A stretch of 64,000 nucleotides of DNA from Haematococcus lacustris (lineage: Eukaryota; Chlorophyta; Chlorophyceae; Chlamydomonadales; Haematococcaceae), in contig JASKMD010000025.1 of the NCBI GenBank assembly GCA_030144725.1, positions 744,001 to 808,000 of the forward strand, written 5' to 3'. This document shows positions 1 through 9,538 of this stretch, piece after piece. The position numbers and the translations under genes are program-made. Position 1 is the stretch's first letter. Every line of letters starts with the position of its first letter. The notes below the pieces were generated by a model. That model did not search any database. It saw only the letters and a list, made by a program, of their open reading frames with translations, and was not told the DNA's origin.

Positions 1-305
1 AATGCCCATTTTACAGGGTCCTGTGACCCTGCGCAGGGTCCTGGTGACCCTGTGCAGGGTCCTGCCGACCATTTTACAGGGTCCTACTGACCATTTTACA
101 GGGTCCTGTGACCCTGCGCAGGGTCCTGGTGACCCTGTGCAGGGTCCTGGTGACCCTGTGCAGGGTCCTGCCGACCATTTTACAGGGTCCTACTGAACAT
201 TTTACAGGGTCCTGCAACCCTGTGCGGGGTTCTGGTGACCCTGCACAGGGTCCTACCAACCTCGTTTGCAGGGTCCTGCTACACGTTTGCAGGGTCCTGC
301 CGGTC
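1..305. repeat. AGGACCCTG palindrome array (F, left block)
   Basis: Tandem units of about 21 bp are built from the near-palindrome AGGACCCTGYRCAGGGTCCT with short spacers (GGT, CCGACCATTTTA). This is probably the left subterminal array of F, continuing out of the window. Open frames across it are repeat translations. Confidence 0.85.
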
Positions 306-825
306 AACATTAAAGTACATGTCTTAACGTCGCAACACCTCGCAACACGTCGCAAAGGACCTACATAAGACACGCAACTCAACGCTAAATCACCTTCCAC
401 AAACACCTCGCACACCTTGCTCAAACACCTCGCACAGGTTCCGCAGAGTACAAGTCGTTACGTCCATACACCTTGCAACACCACGCAACACCACTGCAAA
501 ATGTATGCATCGTCGCCTGAATACCTCGCAGCACCACTACACAACGTATGCAACGACGCCCGAACACCTCGCAACACCACTACAAACGACATGTATTGCT
601 GATGCTAAGCACATGCATTGATGCAAGGTGACAACACCACACAACAACACAACACAACATCACAACAGCAACAACACAGCGACTCATGCCTTACACACCA
701 CTTATGCCATGTGCACAACCACAAGGACTGGCTGCACCTCCTTGCTGTGGGCTCACACCTTATCACTTATCACCTTAAGCACTTTGCCTTGCTGCCTATG
801 CCCCATGGCACCAAATCAGGTTGGG
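306..825. repeat. CAACACCTCGCAACAC dispersed repeat
   Basis: Degenerate tandem repeat of CGCAACACCTCGCAACAC followed by (ACAACACC)n. The same order (this repeat, then a CAACAACAC tract, then a G-rich block) recurs at 40093-40960 inside element D. No gene is supported. Confidence 0.65.
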
Positions 826-2600
826 CTAGGCTGGGCTAGGCTAGGCTAGGCTGGGCTGGGCTGGGCTGGGCTGGGCTGGGCTAGGTTAGGCTGGGCTGGT
901 CTAGGCTTGGCTCCAGGTTGCCCGCTCCAGGCTGCCCGCTCCAAGCTGTTACGCCAAGGGCTGCTGGGTGCCATGGGGTGGGGGGAAGGACAGGGGAGGG
1001 GAGGAGGGTAGGTAGGTGGCAGACTCGGAAGTGGTGGTGGTGGGATGGGGCAGGGATGGGAGAAGGGGGCAATGGGCAGCAGTGTGACCATCAGACCTGC
1101 GGCAGCAAGAGGCATCCTTGCAATTAGGCTTGGCGTTGGGGACAACTCATGTGCAGGGACTGGCCACTTACAGTTATGCTCCATGTGACGCCGCTACCGC
1201 CTTGCTTGGAATCACCAAGCTATGCTACACCTGTCATGCTCCAGCTGTCAACAACTGCAAGCAAACATCAGCCAACACGCAGATGAATAAGGACATGCAT
1301 GACCAGAACTGGGCTGGGTAGGCTGACACCACCAGAGCATGTGCACTCACCTGAAGTCCTGGCTGCCGCTCCAAGCGCCTCCTATCTGCTGCTCTTGGCT
1401 GCTGCTCTTGCTTACTGCTCATGGCTGCAGGGGAGGAGAGGGGAGGGAGTAGGGAGTAGGGGAGGGGAGGACCTGCAGCAAGCAAGGGGTCACAAACACA
1501 TTGGGTGGGGGCTCGCCGCTCATTAGGTTTGTGAGTGGGACTAGAGCATACTAAGCTTCTTACCTGAGTGGTTCCTCCCGGCGTTGGGCAAGAGATAGGG
1601 GTGGCAGTGGTGGGCGTACCTTTGTTGATGGGGGAGGGGGAGTGGGAGTGGGAGAGGGGAAGGTGGAGGTGGAGGGGATGGTTCCAGGTTGCAAGGTAGG
1701 ATAGGGAGGGGGTGGGTCTCCTGGCTACTGGGTAGGGTAGGGTAGGGAGGTTAGGGGGAGGGGGAAGTGCGGGGTAGGGAGACGTGGTGGTGGTGGTGGT
1801 GGTGGTGGCACAGGGTAGGGAAGTGGGAAGGAGGCAAGGGCAGGAGTGTAGGCATCAGACCTGCAGCAAGCAAGGAACGTGCTTACATTGAGGCTGGCAT
1901 AACATCATGGCAAGCTGGCTGTCATGTGTTGCATGACGAAGGCACTTACCTGGCATAGGGGTATGGTCTTTATTGTCTTCATTGTGCCATGTTGTTCTTA
2001 TCTTGAGTTCTTGGCATTCCACCTGCAAGCAACCCGAGCCACATGAGAAGCACATCGATGATCTTCGCTATGACCTTTCCCTCACGTCGCACCTTTCCCT
2101 GGCTAGCAATCTCGCTACATCTTGGCCCCTTCGCTCATCCTGGTCGCATGGCTGGCAGGCTCGCAGCTAAGCTTTTGGCTATGATATGCTCCTAGCTGCT
2201 GGCTGATCCTGGCTGCAACCGCTATGCCGCTCCTGGCTGTTGGTGACTGCGTCGTGTCCGCTTGTGTTGTTGTCCGCTACCTTTTGTGGCGAACCGCTGA
2301 TGTTGTGCGGTTGCTGGGTAAATGGCTGGCTGGCTAGTGGCTACGGTGTGTTCGTGGCTAGCATCTACATCATCGCCCCTGGTGGTGAGAGATGCTGCCG
2401 GCCCTGTTGGCTGCTCCTGGCCGCTCCTGGCTGTTATTGCCAGCTTGGCGGGGCAGTCCTAATTCTTGCGCGATGCCTTTGCTTCCTTCGCAGTTCCTTT
2501 GCGAGAACTTCATGCAGCCTCCATGCTGCCGAATTATTTTGTAACATGTTGGCTTCGTTGTTAGGGCTTGGCTGTACTGTGTAACTTAATGGTCAAGTCT
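826..2600. repeat. G-rich dispersed repeat with intron-like cassettes
   Basis: Begins with (GGGCT)n, followed by G-rich tracts. It contains two minus-strand intron-like cassettes, 1097-1171 and 1861-1949, bounded by GTAAGT and CTTGCTGCMGCAG. The block is related to 40960-41660, 19000-20330 and 21470-22530. From 2150 to 2560 it holds CTCCTGGCTGC-type repeats that match, inverted, 39520-39650. No protein with recognisable domains is seen. Confidence 0.55.
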
Positions 2601-2631
2601 AAGATGATATGAATCAATGAGCACGGTCGGT

Positions 2632-3059
2632 AGGACCCTGCACAGGGTCCTAGCACACAGGGTCAACAGGACCCTGCACAGGGTTTTCAGGACCCTGCAC
2701 AGGGTCCTAGGGTCACCATGGTCGTAGGACCCTGCACGGGGTCCTGGCACACAGGGTCAGCAGGACCCTGCACAGGGTTTCCAGGACCCTGCACAGGGTC
2801 AGTAGGACCCGGCACAGGGTCCTAGGGTCATCATGGTCGTAGGACCCTGCACAGGGTCCTGGCACCAAGGGTTGGAAAGAGGCCAAACAGGGTCTGCAGG
2901 ACCAAGAACAGGGTCTGCAGGAAGCCCAACAGGGTCCTGGCACACAAGGCCGTAAGGATGCCTAACAAGGTCTTGTCAGTAGGACCCTGCACAGGGTCGC
3001 CAGGACCCTGCACCGGGTCCTGCGACCATGGTGACGCAAGGACCCGGCGCAGGGTCCTA
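2632..3059. repeat. AGGACCCTG palindrome array (F, right block)
   Basis: About 16 copies of AGGACCCTGCACAGGGTCCT or one-base variants, separated by AGCGTCATCATGGTCGT-like spacers. It lies about 310 bp inside the F terminus at 3373, the same position as the array of F' (39053-39375) relative to its terminus at 38740. Confidence 0.85.
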
Positions 3060-3373
3060 GGACACGGGCCATAGCTCATCACTGGCTTGGACGTTTTGCA
3101 TGCCACTTACTAGGTTGGGCAGCTGTAACCACCCTCTACAATCGCTCATACTCACATTTAATGGAAAGTCACTTTGGTCACACGGTGCCAACTCCCTTAG
3201 CCAAAATCAGGGTCTCAGCCCCACACCTGGCCCAGCAACTCGACACCGAGTGAGAATTACACTTTGGCCCAAGAGAGTCTTGTCATCCCCTAGGTCACAG
3301 CAGCCCACATACCAAGTTTCAAACCCCAACTCTCAGGTTTTTCAAGCCAGCCAGGCCTTAATTTGCACGAGTG

Positions 3374-3800
3374 TACAGATAGGCTGGTGTTTTTCTGTAC
3401 AGATGGCAAGCGAAAGCATCTGTACAGATTGTCTGGTGTCAATCTGTACAGATACAAATTGCTGTCATCTGTACAGATACCTGGGGTTTCGTCTGTACAG
3501 ATGAACAAGAGAACATCTGTACAGACAGTGGAAAGGTACTATCTGTACAGATGCGCTGATCACATCTGAACAGATAGCATAAGAGAGCATCTGAACAGAT
3601 AAATTAGATTGTATCTGTACAGATAGTGATATAAAGCATCTGTACAGATAGCTATAGGGATTATCTGTTCAGATAGCCATAGCTACGTCTGTACAGATAG
3701 CGCAAGGAAGCATCTGTACAGATTCGTATAGGTGCGTCTGTACTGATTGAGAAGAAGAGTATCTGTACAGATACTTAGAGGTTCGTCTGTACAGATAACA
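3374..3800. repeat. ATCTGTACAGAT palindrome array 1
   Basis: About 18 units of the perfect 12-bp palindrome ATCTGTACAGAT (rare variants such as ATCTGAACAGAT) with 10-12 bp variable spacers, period about 23 bp. The first unit is cut in half by the right end of element F. The array ends 10 bp before the ATG at 3811, so it also occupies the promoter position of that gene. Confidence 0.9.
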
Positions 3801-3810
3801 ATTACGAAGA

Positions 3811-4524
3811 GTGGCTTGCATCGTAAAGTATGCTTGCATTTGTGCTGGATGTGTTGGACTTGTTACATATGTGTTGCTGATGTCGACTTCTAACGGGAGC
3901 TCTTCCGTGGCAACTACCGTCGATTTGCAGCGATTGGCTCAGCAACAGGAGGCCGTCGTCACTCCCGTACAGCCTCCACGCGAGGCTCCTCTGCGACGTG
4001 CACCATCACCATGTGATGTCGTGTCACCAAGTGACTTGCAGCAGTACTTGGACCAACATCCGCCCAGCCTGGTAGCTCAACTACGACTGCAACGCACCCA
4101 CGACTACCTGGAGCAACAAATGCAGCTGTTGGTCACCAATTTACTGACATCCCTCCTGCCATTCTTGGTCGCTACTACCTGGTTCCTCAACATGATGACT
4201 CTTATTGCCTGTCTAGTTGGTCATGCGCTTCGTATGAGTGGAGAAGCTCATCAGCTACCACATCCGTCCATGGTACCGCCACTGGAGGCCTCCTCTGAAC
4301 TGGACGAGGTTGATATGGTGCCTGCCACCCAACCATACCCTGATGTCCCAACTACACAGCCCATTACACCGCACGATGATGCAGGGGTTGGTCTGGATGA
4401 CCTGTCCACTCCTCCTTTGCTTGGTGATTGGCCTGTGCTGATGATAGATTCTCATGAGCAAGGAGGCCATGATGATGCCCTGGTACTGCAACATGACTCA
4501 CCTACCAAGAAGGCACGGCATTAG
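3811..4524 (+). CDS. Unknown protein, 237 aa
   Basis: An uninterrupted frame of 237 codons with non-repetitive composition. A hydrophobic N-terminal stretch covers about residues 8-23 and a second covers about 108-137. A Gln-rich region lies between them. The C-terminal half is acidic and Pro-rich and ends in a basic SPTKKARH tail. If translation starts at Met24, the first hydrophobic segment is lost and the protein could be soluble. I recognise no family. It lies directly downstream of an ATCTGTACAGAT array and upstream of the F-box-like cluster, so it may be cargo of the same element. Introns cannot be excluded. Confidence 0.5.
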   Translation: MACIVKYACICAGCVGLVTYVLLMSTSNGSSSVATTVDLQRLAQQQEAVVTPVQPPREAPLRRAPSPCDVVSPSDLQQYLDQHPPSLVAQLRLQRTHDYLEQQMQLLVTNLLTSLLPFLVATTWFLNMMTLIACLVGHALRMSGEAHQLPHPSMVPPLEASSELDEVDMVPATQPYPDVPTTQPITPHDDAGVGLDDLSTPPLLGDWPVLMIDSHEQGGHDDALVLQHDSPTKKARH

Positions 4525-4967
4525 GCTCACGAGGAGACATTAGACATTGTACAGCATGGTCAGGAAGATGGTGCTGCGAGTGCCTTTTGCTGCGAGTGTT
4601 CCAATGTCTATGATGTAAGAGATGGTTGAACTATTGCTTGCGTGTCATAGGTGAACCTCTGATGTGGGTGTACTGCACCACATGTAATTCCATGTACGCT
4701 CCAGACTAGGGTCAGAGTCAGGGTCAATGTTAGGGATAGGGTTAGGGTTAGGGCCAGGGATAACTTCGATGTATGCCAATTTGCATTAACAGTAGTCTAT
4801 TAACCTTGAAATCAGCTATGATATTGGAAACCAGTGTCGTGTTACTCAATGAACCATGGCACTCATATGACTGACAAACCAGCTGCTCATGCATTCATTG
4901 TCTCGTTCATGCAAGGTCACACTATGTAGTGTATGTCATCATGAATGTTGTAGCCAGGTGATGCAGT
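4525..4967. other. Intergenic, no gene seen
   Basis: Nothing coding is seen. A short degenerate telomere-like tract (GGGTTAGGGTTAGGG with GGGTCA and GGGATA variants) lies at about 4708-4762. Confidence 0.5.
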
Positions 4968-6224
4968 TTAGATCTGCCACTTCACACGCAATGGAAACAC
5001 ACCCTCCATGAGGCGCTCCTCCCCCCCTATGTGCGTGGTGTCGATGAAGATGGACACCCAATTGCAATCATTTTCTTCCACAGCTTGCTTTATGTGCAAA
5101 GCAACATCATCATAATGGCACCCCGTGCACCGAGCCAGCCACACGGCGCTGAGCCTGGGAAGGCCTACTATGACGGCCTTCCACAGCTCAACGGATGAGA
5201 GGATGTGGGCATTCTCAATACGCAAATAATGGCACGTGCCACCAAAACCTGCCAAGGCTTTTAAATCACTGGCAGCCACGGGAGATCGGTAGACGCTGCT
5301 GCCACACTCCACTTGCACCTCCTTGAAGCAGCCTTGCAAGGGACGCAAGGCAGCCACTACCTCTGGAGGGTAGCTTCCCACACTCATGCGCAACTTATCG
5401 ACCACCAGCTTGTGACCGGCATGCGCAGCATAAAAGCCCTCCATGGAAGAGCCCTCACCACCCCAGGACCCATCCAAGCGCTTAATGTGTATTGCCACCA
5501 AACCATTCAGGGTTGGCAGCTTGCTCAATGTGGCCCAGTGCATGGTGTCCACATGTAAGGTCTCCCACATGCTGACCTGCTCAGCAAGGGAGTCCTCCAG
5601 GTCGTCCACAGTTGGGACATGTAGGGAACGAAGGTCGAGGGTGGACTTGACAAAGGCTGACAGGCCGCTGTTATTGTCGCCCGTCCAGCTGGTTGTGGTG
5701 AGGTCCAGGTGGGTCAGCCGCTGAGCTATGGCTGGGTGGGACAGGAGCCTGGTCAAATCTTGGATGTCGACGAGATGCACGCTGATCTTCAAGGCTGTGC
5801 AGTTTGGCAGGTTGATGGACAGCAAGTCCTGCCAGCTCTCAAGGTCCGTGTTGCGCAGGAAATTGAGCTCTCCCTTGAGATGCACTGTGTGGACAGTTGG
5901 GCAGATGCCAAAGTCTTCGACCATCTTGGCCAGGCGTTCTGAGAAATCGGTCTTGGGCCAGAGACCCCGCCGCTTCAAGACCAACACGACTGGTTCCTCC
6001 CTTGTCCTGAATGCCTCCGCGGCCGGCAGCCCCAGGAAGCCCGAGTATGCGTCGATGTACAACACCAATGTCTTGCAATTGACCAAGCAGGCGCTGAGGG
6101 TTTTCGTGCTGCAGCGGCTGAAAAGACGAGCTATGGGAAGCGCCGTCACCAACTTGACAATTTTAGTAAGTATGTCATTCGGCATATCGCTGAGGCGCTT
6201 AGGGCGGTCCGTGGGTTGCGACAT
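4968..6224 (-). CDS. F-box/LRR-like protein, 418 aa
   Basis: The N-terminus fits a divergent F-box: LSDMPNDILTKIVKLV at residues 11-26, then a cysteine- and leucine-rich helix. After it come degenerate leucine-rich repeats, with segments such as RLTHLDLTTT, LRSLHVPTV and WETLHVDTM (about residues 170-250). F-box proteins are substrate receptors of SCF ubiquitin ligases, and LRRs usually bind the substrate; that role here is inference from family. The protein aligns throughout with the products at 6357-7646 and 11929-13251 (shared RxLTHLDL, WxTLHVDxM and LSKLPxL blocks). The gene is a single open frame with its ATG at 6224, 132 bp from the divergent ATG at 6357. Confidence 0.75.
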   Translation of the reverse strand: MSQPTDRPKRLSDMPNDILTKIVKLVTALPIARLFSRCSTKTLSACLVNCKTLVLYIDAYSGFLGLPAAEAFRTREEPVVLVLKRRGLWPKTDFSERLAKMVEDFGICPTVHTVHLKGELNFLRNTDLESWQDLLSINLPNCTALKISVHLVDIQDLTRLLSHPAIAQRLTHLDLTTTSWTGDNNSGLSAFVKSTLDLRSLHVPTVDDLEDSLAEQVSMWETLHVDTMHWATLSKLPTLNGLVAIHIKRLDGSWGGEGSSMEGFYAAHAGHKLVVDKLRMSVGSYPPEVVAALRPLQGCFKEVQVECGSSVYRSPVAASDLKALAGFGGTCHYLRIENAHILSSVELWKAVIVGLPRLSAVWLARCTGCHYDDVALHIKQAVEENDCNWVSIFIDTTHIGGEERLMEGVFPLRVKWQI

Positions 6225-6356
6225 CGTGGGACGCTATTGCTGCTGTGTGCGATGTACTGGGTGATGCACATGTCCCTTGCGGTTGTACTGGTTGGACTTG
6301 CAATGATTGGTGCAAGTGTTGTGCCGTGCAATCGTCGCGATTCCAATTCGCCAACT
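6225..6356. promoter_or_regulatory. Bidirectional promoter region between F-box-like genes
   Basis: This 132-bp gap separates the head-to-head F-box-like starts at 6224 (-) and 6357 (+). It contains TTGCAATGATTGGTGCAAG, which resembles the TGCAAGTGCATGATGCAAG motif in the leaders of other members (10700-10730 and 13450-13480). No TATA box is obvious. Confidence 0.35.
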
Positions 6357-7646
6357 ATGGCCGCCCCCACCTTGCTCTGCCACCTGCCCACAGAAGTCTT
6401 GTCCAACATTGCCTCGCGCTTGTTGTCGAAGGCTGATGTAATGGCGTTCAGTCGCACCTGTGGCGCAATCCTGGCAGCACGCCTAGCGACCTGCTCGACT
6501 CTCACCCTCTACTTGGACCGCGTAGAAGTGAAGCGATTCGTGAAGCTGCCAGCCGTGGCGGTGCTGCGCACAAGGACTGCGCCGCTGAAGCTGATATTCC
6601 GGCAACATGCCAACACGGACTCCACTTTCGATTCAGGCCTGTTGAGGGATGTGTTAAACGAGCTAGGTGCCTGCACAGCCGTCCGTGCCATGCAGCTGGA
6701 AGGAGTCAGGGGGATTCAGCTACAGCTGTGGCCGTGGCTGGCTGACAGCATGGTGGCGTGCTTCCCCAACCTCCAAGGCTTCCGCATCCAGGGGCTGGGC
6801 CTTCGCCTTGACCAGGCTGGCAGTGTGCTCACCAAACCTGCCTTCAGCAGCCAGCTCACCCATGTGGACATCAGCACAGCCCAGGTGCTACCAGCCAGCC
6901 CAACACAAGTCGCTGCCTTCGTCCAGGCCTCTCTTTCCCTCCACTACCTTCATGTCAGCAGCCTGGACCAGCTGCAGGTCTCTCTGCGTGACGCACCATG
7001 CAGCTGGCGCACGCTCCATGTGGACAACATGGAGAGCACCACCGTGAGCAAGCTGCCTCTCCATGCCGTCACTGAGGCTGTGCTTATTGGGTGCCTAACT
7101 GTGTCCACGGTGTACCACCCCTTGTCAGCTGTCACAGCCATGGCTACCAGCTTCGCTGATGGTGTGGCTGTGAGGCCACAGGTTCATGTGTTGAACCTCA
7201 GTGTCTTTGTAGCCACACGAAATGTGGATGCGTACATTGCCTCCCTGCTGCCTCTGAACGGTTTCTTCGATCAGCTGCAGGCTTGCTGGGGTGATGCATA
7301 CAACAACAAGCCCTTTGATGCCGCGGATGTGGCAGCTGTGGCTCCCTTGTGTGGAGAGATCCACACATTGAGGGTCAAGTATGCAGTGCTAAAATCATCC
7401 CCTCAGCTGTGGCTGTTGATTGTGGATAGCATGCCTTCCGTCACTGCAGTGTATATTATCCAGTGCAATCATGGCTGGGTGCCTGTGGCTGATGATCTGC
7501 GGGAAGTGGGCAGCCGTGAGGGGTGCAGGGCCATGGACATCTACGTAGAGTGTGGGCACATGGGTGCTCGTGATCGTGCTGTGCTTGCGAGGCGGACGGG
7601 TCAGCATGCCTTGCGTGTGCATTGGCTGCGTTCGATCGTCCTGTGA
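6357..7646 (+). CDS. F-box/LRR-like protein, 429 aa
   Basis: I place the start at ATG 6357. An in-frame ATG at 6216 would add 47 residues that do not align with paralogues and would overlap the divergent gene. Residues 6-45 read as a clear F-box (LCHLPTEVLSNIASRLL, then FSRTCGAILAARL). LRR-like segments follow, such as LTHVDISTAQV, LHYLHVSSLDQL, WRTLHVDNM and VTEAVLIGCL. Expected role: SCF-type substrate receptor acting with Skp1 and cullin, inferred from the domain. It is the closest match of the 11929-13251 product. It converges with the gene at 7908-9050. Confidence 0.78.
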   Translation: MAAPTLLCHLPTEVLSNIASRLLSKADVMAFSRTCGAILAARLATCSTLTLYLDRVEVKRFVKLPAVAVLRTRTAPLKLIFRQHANTDSTFDSGLLRDVLNELGACTAVRAMQLEGVRGIQLQLWPWLADSMVACFPNLQGFRIQGLGLRLDQAGSVLTKPAFSSQLTHVDISTAQVLPASPTQVAAFVQASLSLHYLHVSSLDQLQVSLRDAPCSWRTLHVDNMESTTVSKLPLHAVTEAVLIGCLTVSTVYHPLSAVTAMATSFADGVAVRPQVHVLNLSVFVATRNVDAYIASLLPLNGFFDQLQACWGDAYNNKPFDAADVAAVAPLCGEIHTLRVKYAVLKSSPQLWLLIVDSMPSVTAVYIIQCNHGWVPVADDLREVGSREGCRAMDIYVECGHMGARDRAVLARRTGQHALRVHWLRSIVL

Positions 7647-7907
7647 ACGTACATAGCCCACTCCTAATTAAACGACGTGTGGGCTTACATTGGCAACCTT
7701 GGCGCATGGCATGTCTGTTGTAATGCTAACATCTCATGGATTGGCTTCAACTATAAACATTGTACGGAACCTCGAGGGCAATGGCGCTTAATTGAGTCAT
7801 TAATTAACATTGTCACTCATGGCCACCCATCCTTGGAGTCTGTGCTGTCCAAACAGGCCCATACCTTGTCACTGTAACCCAGGACTAAGCAGCGTGGTGG
7901 CAGCATG

Positions 7908-9050
7908 TCAGTGCGCATAATGTATGCTGAACGACGCACCCGGAGCCATGGCATTCTTCACAGCCCACTCGTGCCATGAATACAGCGTGCACATGGCATT
8001 CCTGAACTGGACCCCAGCACACCCTTTCAACATTGGAATCACAGCATCCACCACAAGCGGCTGTATCAACTGCTTGCCATCATTGCCTGGCTCCCCCACC
8101 TCCACCAGGGCCTCCCTAAACCGTCCCACCAGGGGCTTCAGGGCTGCTACTTGTGCACATCCATCATTCCTTGTGAATGCCATGCTCAGCATCCCAATAT
8201 GCTGACGCTTAAACCGGCCTGAGCTGAGGTCTGCCACACCTCTGTTCAAGGCCGCCATATCCGGCTCTGGCAGGACGACGGTGAGGTCAGATATCAGTAG
8301 GGTTGTGACGGACTGTGGCAGGTTGCCCACGTCTGTTAGGCTCATCTCTGTGACGCTCAGCTTCACAAGGTTGCAGGTGCGGTCACGAAGGGAGATGGGG
8401 AGGGGGCCCAGGTAGGTGGCTATCAAGGTTGTCAGCCCCAAAGCTGGCACTACCCACTGATGAGGAACATCACTTGCCCTGTCTGTCAGGAGGGCAGTTT
8501 GGATGTCCACATGCTTGATCCGCCCCACAACCAGCTGGTGGCTGAGGAGTTCCAGCAGCTCTGAGTCCAGCATTATGAAAGGCTTGATACCCATCACCTG
8601 GCAATTGGGGAAGTTGGATATCAGCCTCTCCGCCAACCAGGCCCCCACTGGCAGGTGCTCGTAGGTGGGCTCCTCTGCCGTGTGCTCGTCCATGACGAGT
8701 CTGATCTCCACGCTGTGAACAGCCTCACAGTAGCCCAGGAACCCAATCACCCCCTCCACTCTGCACCTCATGGCGTGTGGCCCAAGTCGCTGCTCCAGGG
8801 TCAGCATTAGCGATAGACGCTGCCGACGTCCATACAGAGCCGCCAAGTGGCGAGGTGATAGATGCGTATAGATGGTTTCTGAGTCGATGCTAAGTGCTAG
8901 AAAGTCGCAAGTCGCCAGGCACGTCTCACGGAACTCATCGGTGATTGGGCTAGGATCGCTATCCTGACCGGGCCGTATAAAATCACCGCCGCTTGTTACA
9001 ACGACAGGCTCGACCCAGCTTTGCCCCATCACTGAGCGCTGCATTGTCAA
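7908..9050 (-). CDS. LRR-like F-box family protein, 380 aa (tandem paralogue 1)
   Basis: A single open frame, strongly similar over its full length to the product at 9539-10675. Shared blocks include SIDSETIY.HLSPRHLAAL, GRRQRL, EHLPVGAWLAERL, SNFPNC and GRFREA. A canonical F-box is not recognisable; the N-terminal 30 residues are unlike the 4968/6357/11929 group. The middle (FPNC, RIKHVDIQTALLT, LVKLSVTEMSLTDVGNLP) has the same LRR-like layout as that group, so I treat it as a divergent branch. Similarity to the next copy continues into both flanks, showing a segmental tandem duplication of about 1.3-1.5 kb. Function unknown beyond a likely protein-binding repeat. Confidence 0.7.
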   Translation of the reverse strand: MTMQRSVMGQSWVEPVVVTSGGDFIRPGQDSDPSPITDEFRETCLATCDFLALSIDSETIYTHLSPRHLAALYGRRQRLSLMLTLEQRLGPHAMRCRVEGVIGFLGYCEAVHSVEIRLVMDEHTAEEPTYEHLPVGAWLAERLISNFPNCQVMGIKPFIMLDSELLELLSHQLVVGRIKHVDIQTALLTDRASDVPHQWVVPALGLTTLIATYLGPLPISLRDRTCNLVKLSVTEMSLTDVGNLPQSVTTLLISDLTVVLPEPDMAALNRGVADLSSGRFKRQHIGMLSMAFTRNDGCAQVAALKPLVGRFREALVEVGEPGNDGKQLIQPLVVDAVIPMLKGCAGVQFRNAMCTLYSWHEWAVKNAMAPGASFSIHYAH

Positions 9051-9060
9051 ACGTTGTGCT

Positions 9061-9113
9061 TGTACTGCAAGCCGGGCGCACAGCTTGCATCATGCACTTG
9101 CACGCCCAACAAT
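9061..9113 (-). promoter_or_regulatory. Conserved 5' leader motif of F-box-like genes
   Basis: Just upstream of the ATG at 9050, on the minus strand, lies GGGCGTGCAAGTGCATGATG. The same string occurs upstream of the ATG at 10675 (about 10700-10735), and with one change in plus orientation at 13450-13470 upstream of ATG 13520. It is probably a shared promoter or leader element; it could also be only residual duplication. Confidence 0.45.
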
Positions 9114-9153
9114 TGTTCATGGCACGGTTCAGCATAGCGCGTCCTTAGGCCCG

Positions 9154-9484
9154 TATGAGTCTCTTTCGCATTTGAGGAGTGCTGTCGGGGAAGTCAGGGC
9201 TCTGTTACATGTACGGCTGGCTGGCCGTGGCACGCTGATATAGGTGACATTCACACACACACACACCACCACAACCCCGCTTCCACTATAAACACATTCA
9301 TATATTGCATGACACGTACCGCAAGGCCTTGTCCCCACGTTCAAGTCGAGTTGTACTGTCACGCCCAACTGACGTTGTAACCACCAGCCTCCCTCCAATA
9401 CTGTAGACCCCTACAGTACTGTACACATCTACAGTACTGTATACACCTACAGTACTGTAGACCTCTATGAGTCTCTTTCGCATT
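9154..9484. other. About 293-bp insertion flanked by 19-bp direct repeats
   Basis: TATGAGTCTCTTTCGCATT occurs at 9154-9172 and again at 9466-9484, bracketing about 293 bp that the paralogous intergenic region after 10738 does not match. The insert has a (CA)n stretch and three CTACAGTACTGTA palindromes at its right end (9404-9461). This may be a retroposed or other small element with a long target duplication, or a simple duplication. Confidence 0.4.
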
Positions 9485-9538
9485 AGAGGCCACATCATGT
9501 CATTGAAACACTGGACTAAGTAGCATGGGGGCAGCATG

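Larger units (their letters stand above)
1..3373. mobile_element. Element F, right part (AGGACCCTG family)
   Basis: The right terminus ends in GCACGAGTG at 3373. Read inward on the minus strand it starts CACTCGTGCAAATTA, which matches the left terminus of F' at 38740. The subterminal part (about 2400-3373) is repeated in inverted orientation at 38740-39650, including the 20-bp palindrome array. The next bases after 3373 are TACAGATA, the second half of an ATCTGTACAGAT unit, so F is inserted inside that array. The left end lies before the window. No transposase gene is visible in this part, so it is probably non-autonomous. Confidence 0.7.

Noticed and set aside
6216..6356. 47-residue N-terminal extension with a hydrophobic signal-like stretch
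   Set aside because: Overlaps the divergent gene start, does not align with paralogues, and the F-box begins right after the later ATG at 6357.
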